From Climacium dendroides (lineage: Eukaryota; Streptophyta; Bryopsida; Hypnales; Climaciaceae), in NCBI GenBank assembly GCA_950106755.1, contig CATNNA010000008.1, positions 558,001 through 622,000 of the forward strand: 64,000 nt of DNA, in the 5' to 3' direction. The notes under the pieces were generated by a model. It searched no databases, was not told where the DNA came from, and saw nothing but the letters and a program-made list of their open reading frames with translations. Within the stretch, counting starts at the first letter, position 1. Every line of letters starts with the position of its first letter. The position numbers and the translations under genes were made by a program. Shown in pieces: positions 58,195 through 64,000 of the stretch.

Positions 58195-61100
58195 TTGCGA
58201 CACTTGCATTTGTCAAGTTTTCTTGCTTTCATTTTCCTACGTGCAATGTCTATGAGGTTTGAAATGATGGAGGCCCTCAAAGTGCAAGGCAAGCCTAATT
58301 CAATTTTGTTGATTTTGTCAAGCATTGCCTTCACATTTTCTCCTCAAATGACCATGTTGCAACAAGAAAAGGATGGCTTGGAGCATTGGCAACTTCCACA
58401 TTGCCTTGCCTCCATATTTGTACGAGCAATGTGCATGAGATTTGAAGTTTGGGCGTCAAAATACAAGGCAATGTGACTATCTCTATTTGAAATTCTCGCG
58501 CATTCCCTTCGAATTAAGACCATACAATAAGTTGTTACAAATAGTTTGAAAGTGATATCTTGCAACACTTGCATTTGTCAAGTTTTCTTGCTCTCATTTT
58601 CCTACGTGCAATGTCTATGAGGTTTGAAATGATGGAGGCCCTCAGAGTGCAAGGCAAGCCTAATTCAATTTTGTTGATTTTGTCAAGCATTGCCTTCACA
58701 TTTTCTCCTCAAATGACCATGTTGCAACAAGAAAAGGATGGCTTGGAGCATTGGCAACTTCCACATTGCTTGGCTTCCATATTTGTACGAGCAATGTGCA
58801 TGAGATTTGAAGTTTGGGCAACAAAATACAAGGCAATGTGACTATCTCTATTTGAAATTCTCGCGCATTCCCTTGGAATTAAGACCATACAATAAGTTGT
58901 TACAAATAGTTTGAAAGTGATATCTTGCGACACTTGCATTTGTCAAGTTTTCTTGCTTTCATTTTCCTACGTGCAATGTCTATGAGGTTTGAAATGATGG
59001 AGGCCCTCAAAGTGCAAGGCAAGCCTAATTCAATTTTGTTGAATTTGTCACGCATTGCCTTCACATTTTGTCCTGAAATGACCATGTTGCAACAAGAAAA
59101 GGATGGCTTGGAGCATTGGCAACTTCCACATTGCTTGGCTTCCATATTTGTACGACCAATGTGCATGAGATTTGAAGTTTGGGCGTCAAAATACAAGGCA
59201 ATGTGACTATCTCTATTTGAAATTCTCGGGCATTCCCTTCCAATTTAGACCATACAATAAGTTGTTACAAATAGTTTGAAAGTGATATCTTGGGACACTT
59301 GCATTTGTCAAGTTTTCTTGCTCTCATTTTCCTACGTGCAATGTCTATGAGGTTTGAAATGATGGAGGCCCTCAAAGTGCAAGGCAAGCCTAATTCAATT
59401 TTGTTGAATTTGTCAAGCATTGCCTTCACATTTTCTCCTCAAATGACCATGTTGCAACAAGAAAAGGATGGCTTGGAGCATTGGCAACTTCCACATTGCC
59501 TTGCCTCCATATTTGTACGAGCAATGTGCATGAGATTTGAAGTTTGGGCGTCAAAATACAAGGCAATGTGACTATCTCTATTTGAAATTCTCGCGCATTC
59601 CCTTCCAATTTAGACCATACAATAAGTTGTTACAAATAGTTTGAAAGTGATATCTTGCGACACTTGCATTTGTCAAGTTTTCTTGCTCTCATTTTCCTAC
59701 GTGCAATGTCTATGAGGTTTGAAATGATGGAGGCCCTCAAAGTGCAAGGCAAGCCTAATTCAATTTTGTTGAATTTGTCAAGCATTGCCTTCACATTTTC
59801 TCCTCGAATGACCATGTTGCAACAAGAAAAGGATGGCTTGGAGCATTGGCAACTTCCACATTGCTTGGCTTCCATATTTGTACGACCAATGTGCATGAGA
59901 TTTGAAGTTTGGGCGTCAAAATACAAGGCAATGTGACTATCTCTATTTGAAATTCTCGGGCATTCCCTTCCAATTTAGACCATACAATAAGTTGTTACAA
60001 ATAGTTTGAAAGTGATATCTTGGGACACTTGCATTTGTCAAGTTTTCTTGCTCTCATTTTCCTACGTGCAATGTCTATGAGGTTTGAAATGATGGAGGCC
60101 CTCAAAGTGCAAGGCAAGCCTAATTCAATTTTGTTGAATTTGTCAAGCATTGCCTTCACATTTTCTCCTCAAATGACCATGTTGCAACAAGAAAAGGATG
60201 GCTTGGAGCATTGGCAACTTCCACATTGCCTTGCCTCCATATTTGTACGAGCAATGTGCATGAGATTTGAAGTTTGGGCGTCAAAATACAAGGCAATGTG
60301 ACTATCTCTATTTGAAATTCTCGCGCATTCCCTTCGAATTAAGACCATACAATAAGTTGTTACAAATAGTTTGAAAGTGATATCTTGCGACACTTGCATT
60401 TGTCAAGTTTTCTTGCTTTCATTTTCCTACGTGCAATGTCTATGAGGTTTGAAATGATGGAGGCCCTCAAAGTGCAAGGCAAGCCTAATTCAATTTTGTT
60501 GATTTTGTCAAGCATTGCCTTCACATTTTCTCCTCAAATGACCATGTTGCAACAAGAAAAGGATGGCTTGGAGCATTGGCAACTTCCACATTGCCTTGCC
60601 TCCATATTTGTACGAGCAATGTGCATGAGATTTGAAGTTTGGGCGTCAAAATACAAGGCAATGTGACTATCTCTATTTGAAATTCTCGCGCATTCCCTTC
60701 GAATTAAGACCATACAATAAGTTGTTACAAATAGTTTGAAAGTGATATCTTGCAACACTTGCATTTGTCAAGTTTTCTTGCTCTCATTTTCCTACGTGCA
60801 ATGTCTATGAGGTTTGAAATGATGGAGGCCCTCAGAGTGCAAGGCAAGCCTAATTCAATTTTGTTGATTTTGTCAAGCATTGCCTTCACATTTTCTCCTC
60901 AAATGACCATGTTGCAACAAGAAAAGGATGGCTTGGAGCATTGGCAACTTCCACATTGCTTGGCTTCCATATTTGTACGAGCAATGTGCATGAGATTTGA
61001 AGTTTGGGCAACAAAATACAAGGCAATGTGACTATCTCTATTTGAAATTCTCGCGCATTCCCTTGGAATTAAGACCATACAATAAGTTGTTACAAATAGT

Positions 61101-62574
61101 TTGAAAGTGATATCTTGCGACACTTGCATTTGTCAAGTTTTCTTGCTTTCATTTTCCTACGTGCAATGTCTATGAGGTTTGAAATGATGGAGGCCCTCAA
61201 AGTGCAAGGCAAGCCTAATTCAATTTTGTTGAATTTGTCACGCATTGCCTTCACATTTTGTCCTGAAATGACCATGTTGCAACAAGAAAAGGATGGCTTG
61301 GAGCATTGGCAACTTCCACATTGCTTGGCTTCCATATTTGTACGACCAATGTGCATGAGATTTGAAGTTTGGGCGTCAAAATACAAGGCAATGTGACTAT
61401 CTCTATTTGAAATTCTCGCGCATTCCCTTCGAATTAAGACCATACAATAAGTTGTTACAAATAGTTTGAAAGTGATATCTTGCGACACTTGCATTTGTCA
61501 AGTTTTCTTGCTCTCATTTTCCTACGTGCAATGTCTATGAGGTTTGAAATGATGGAGGCCCTCAAAGTGCAAGGCAAGCCTAATTCAATTTTGTTGATTT
61601 TGTCAAGCATTGCCTCACATTTTCTCCTCAAATGACCATGTTGCAACAAGAAAAGGATGGCTTGGAGCATTGGCAACTTCCACATTGCTTGGCTTCCATA
61701 TTTGTACGAGCAATGTGCATGAGATTTGAAGTTTGGGCAACAAAATACAAGGCAATGTGACTATCTCTATTTGAAATTCTCGCGCATTCCCTTCCAATTT
61801 AGACCATACAATAAGTTGTTACAAATAGTTTGAAAGTGATATCTTGCGACACTTGCATTTGTCAAGTTTTCTTGCTCTCATTTTCCTACGTGCAATGTCT
61901 ATGAGGTTTGAAATGATGGAGGCCCTCAAAGTGCAAGGCAAGCCTAATTCAATTTTGTTGAATTTGTCACGCATTGCCTTCACATTTTGTCCTGAAATGA
62001 CCATGTTGCAACAAGAAAAGGATGGCTTGGAGCATTGGCAACTTCCACATTGCTTGGCTTCCATATTTGTACGACCAATGTGCATGAGATTTGAAGTTTG
62101 GGCGTCAAAATACAAGGCAATGTGACTATCTCTATTTGAAATTCTCGCGCATTCCCTTCGAATTAAGACCATACAATAAGTTGTTACAAATAGTTTGAAA
62201 GTGATATCTTGCGACACTTGCATTTGTCAAGTTTTCTTGCTCTCATTTTCCTACGTGCAATGTCTATGAGGTTTGAAATGATGGAGGCCCTCAAAGTGCA
62301 AGGCAAGCCTAATTCAATTTTGTTGATTTTGTCAAGCATTGCCTCACATTTTCTCCTCAAATGACCATGTTGCAACAAGAAAAGGATGGCTTGGAGCATT
62401 GGCAACTTCCACATTGCTTGGCTTCCATATTTGTACGAGCAATGTGCATGAGATTTGAAGTTTGGGCAACAAAATACAAGGCAATGTGACTATCTCTATT
62501 TGAAATTCTCGCGCATTCCCTTCCAATTTAGACCATACAATAAGTTGTTACAAATAGTTTGAAAGTGATATCTT
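58195..62574. repeat. Higher-order block: six-monomer (2,190 bp) duplication
   Basis: Monomers at 58195, 58560 and 58925 match those at 60385, 60750 and 61115. The rare variants TTGCAACAC, CCTCAGAGTGC and CCCTTGGAATT occur in both copies of the second monomer. The later monomers of the block diverge. Confidence 0.75.
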
Positions 62575-64000
62575 GCGACACTTGCATTTGTCAAGTTTTC
62601 TTGCTCTCATTTTCCTACGTGCAATGTCTATGAGGTTTGAAATGATGGAGGCCCTCAAAGTGCAAGGCAAGCCTAATTCAATTTTGTTGAATTTGTCAAG
62701 CATTGCCTTCACATTTTCTCCTCAAATGACCATGTTGCAACAAGAAAAGGATGGCTTGGAGCATTGGCAACTTCCACATTGCTTGGCTTCCATATTTGTA
62801 CGACCAATGTGCATGAGATTTGAAGTTTGGGCGTCAAAATACAAGGCAATGTGACTATCTCTATTTGAAATTCTCGGGCATTCCCTTCCAATTTAGACCA
62901 TACAATAAGTTGTTACAAATAGGTTGAAAGTGATATCTTGCGACACTTGCATTTGTCAAGTTTTCTTGCTCTCATTTTCCTACGTGCAATGTCTATGAGG
63001 TTTGAAATGATGGAGGCCCTCAAAGTGCAAGGCAAGCCTAATTCAATTTTGTTGAATTTGTCAAGCATTGCCTTCACATTTTCTCCTCAAATGACCATGT
63101 TGCAACAAGAAAAGGATGGCTTGGAGCATTGGCAACTTCCACATTGCTTGGCTTCCATATTTGTACGAGCAATGTGCATGAGATTTGAAGTTTGGGCAAC
63201 AAAATACAAGGCAATGTGACTATCTCTATTTGAAATTCTCGCGCATTCCCTTGGAATTAAGACCATACAATAAGTTGTTACAAATAGTTTGAAAGTGATA
63301 TCTTGCGACACTTGCATTTGTCAAGTTTTCTTGCTTTCATTTTCCTACGTGCAATGTCTATGAGGTTTGAAATGATGGAGGCCCTCAAAGTGCAAGGCAA
63401 GCCTAATTCAATTTTGTTGAATTTGTCACGCATTGCCTTCACATTTTGTCCTGAAATGACCATGTTGCAACAAGAAAAGGATGGCTTGGAGCATTGGCAA
63501 CTTCCACATTGCTTGGCTTCCATATTTGTACGACCAATGTGCATGAGATTTGAAGTTTGGGCGTCAAAATACAAGGCAATGTGACTATCTCTATTTGAAA
63601 TTCTCGCGCATTCCCTTCGAATTAAGACCATACAATAAGTTGTTACAAATAGTTTGAAAGTGATATCTTGCGACACTTGCATTTGTCAAGTTTTCTTGCT
63701 CTCATTTTCCTACGTGCAATGTCTATGAGGTTTGAAATGATGGAGGCCCTCAAAGTGCAAGGCAAGCCTAATTCAATTTTGTTGATTTTGTCAAGCATTG
63801 CCTCACATTTTCTCCTCAAATGACCATGTTGCAACAAGAAAAGGATGGCTTGGAGCATTGGCAACTTCCACATTGCTTGGCTTCCATATTTGTACGAGCA
63901 ATGTGCATGAGATTTGAAGTTTGGGCAACAAAATACAAGGCAATGTGACTATCTCTATTTGAAATTCTCGCGCATTCCCTTCCAATTTAGACCATACAAT

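Larger units (their letters stand above)
47369..64000. repeat. 365-bp satellite array, about 45 monomers, continues past the window
   Basis: Head-to-tail copies with an exact 365-bp period: the same word recurs at 47610, 47975, 48340 and onward to 61115 (37 intervals of 365). Some later monomers are 364 bp through a one-base deletion (GCCTCACATT for GCCTTCACATT at about 61613, 62341 and 63800). Monomers are nearly identical. Each monomer is made of two diverged halves about 183 bp long: CCTACGTGCAATGTCTATGA and TGTACGAGCAATGTGCATGA lie 183 bp apart with similar flanks (ATGAGGTTTGAA / ATGAGATTTGAA; AAAGTGCAAGGCAA / AAATACAAGGCAA). Reading frames of 60-134 codons recur in every monomer on both strands. 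They are a by-product of repetition: 365 is not a multiple of three and no frame continues. A centromeric or pericentromeric location is plausible but not shown. Confidence 0.97.

Noticed and set aside
47610..63985. Hundreds of recurring 60-134 codon reading frames on both strands of the satellite
   Set aside because: They repeat once per 365-bp monomer, change with monomer variants, and the period is not a multiple of three. They are composition effects of the array, not genes.
47369..64000. CRISPR-like array
   Set aside because: 365-bp head-to-tail units without unique spacers; eukaryotic satellite.

Overview
The window reads as nuclear DNA of a land plant with a large, repeat-rich genome. 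Evidence: plant-type CACTA (En/Spm) transposon genes, a plant SUVR-like SET-domain fragment, a GT-AG intron inside the tnp2 relic, tRNA-related SINE-like sequence, long AT-rich tracts full of decayed repeats, and a 365-bp satellite array. There is no bacterial gene organisation. The DUF7869-type relic and the ORF family described below make me lean towards a gymnosperm (possibly a yew-like conifer), fern or lycophyte, but that rests on recalled similarity only. I see no intact host gene.

Layout. (1) 1-16.94 kb: decayed CACTA DNA. A minus-strand HAD/FCP1-like fragment lies at the left edge, a minus-strand Ptta/En/Spm-type relic at 5.5-6.5 kb, and a plus-strand tnp2 transposase relic at 9.0-16.4 kb. 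The element ends at a CACTA-type terminus at 16941. Two copies of a 3.4-3.6 kb element with TG...CA-type ends and 5-bp target duplications are inserted at 1065-4704 and 11210-14644; the second splits the tnp2 gene. (2) 17-30.5 kb: AT-rich, mostly non-coding. It holds a badly decayed transposase-like relic (about 17.8-19.3 kb), a SUVR-type SET-domain fragment (21.0-21.2 kb), a polypyrimidine tract and a decayed ORF of unknown kind (27.2-28.5 kb). (3) 30545-32350: a non-autonomous CACTA element with 36-bp terminal inverted repeats, CCA target duplications and an internal array of 38-bp palindromic units. (4) 33.6-38.4 kb: a tRNA-like unit bracketed by a 14-bp inverted repeat, then a 2.8-kb minus-strand DUF7869-type relic that keeps one frame but has five stop codons. 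Upstream of it lie copies of a palindrome close to AGCTCGAWTCGAGCT. (5) 38.4-44.8 kb: about 175-bp repeats in a mirrored arrangement, a GGCGGGTATCA minisatellite, 53-bp repeats and a second cluster of the palindrome. (6) 44.84-47.37 kb: a third, truncated copy of the ORF-bearing element. (7) 47.37-64.0 kb: about 45 monomers of a 365-bp satellite that runs out of the window.

How the parts relate. No gene here looks able to act as written. The CACTA relics together hold both classic products (tnp2 transposase and the Ptta/En-Spm DNA-binding type protein) in divergent orientation. Their subterminal regions share GTCAT-type motifs with the short non-autonomous element. The three ORF-bearing elements share ends, promoter position and protein architecture, but show no reverse transcriptase and no LTR pair that I can see. 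Most coding relics are broken by point stop codons with few frameshifts, as expected from deamination of methylated cytosines in silenced repeats. The satellite monomer is itself a diverged duplication of a ~183-bp unit, and shared variants show that blocks of several monomers were copied recently.
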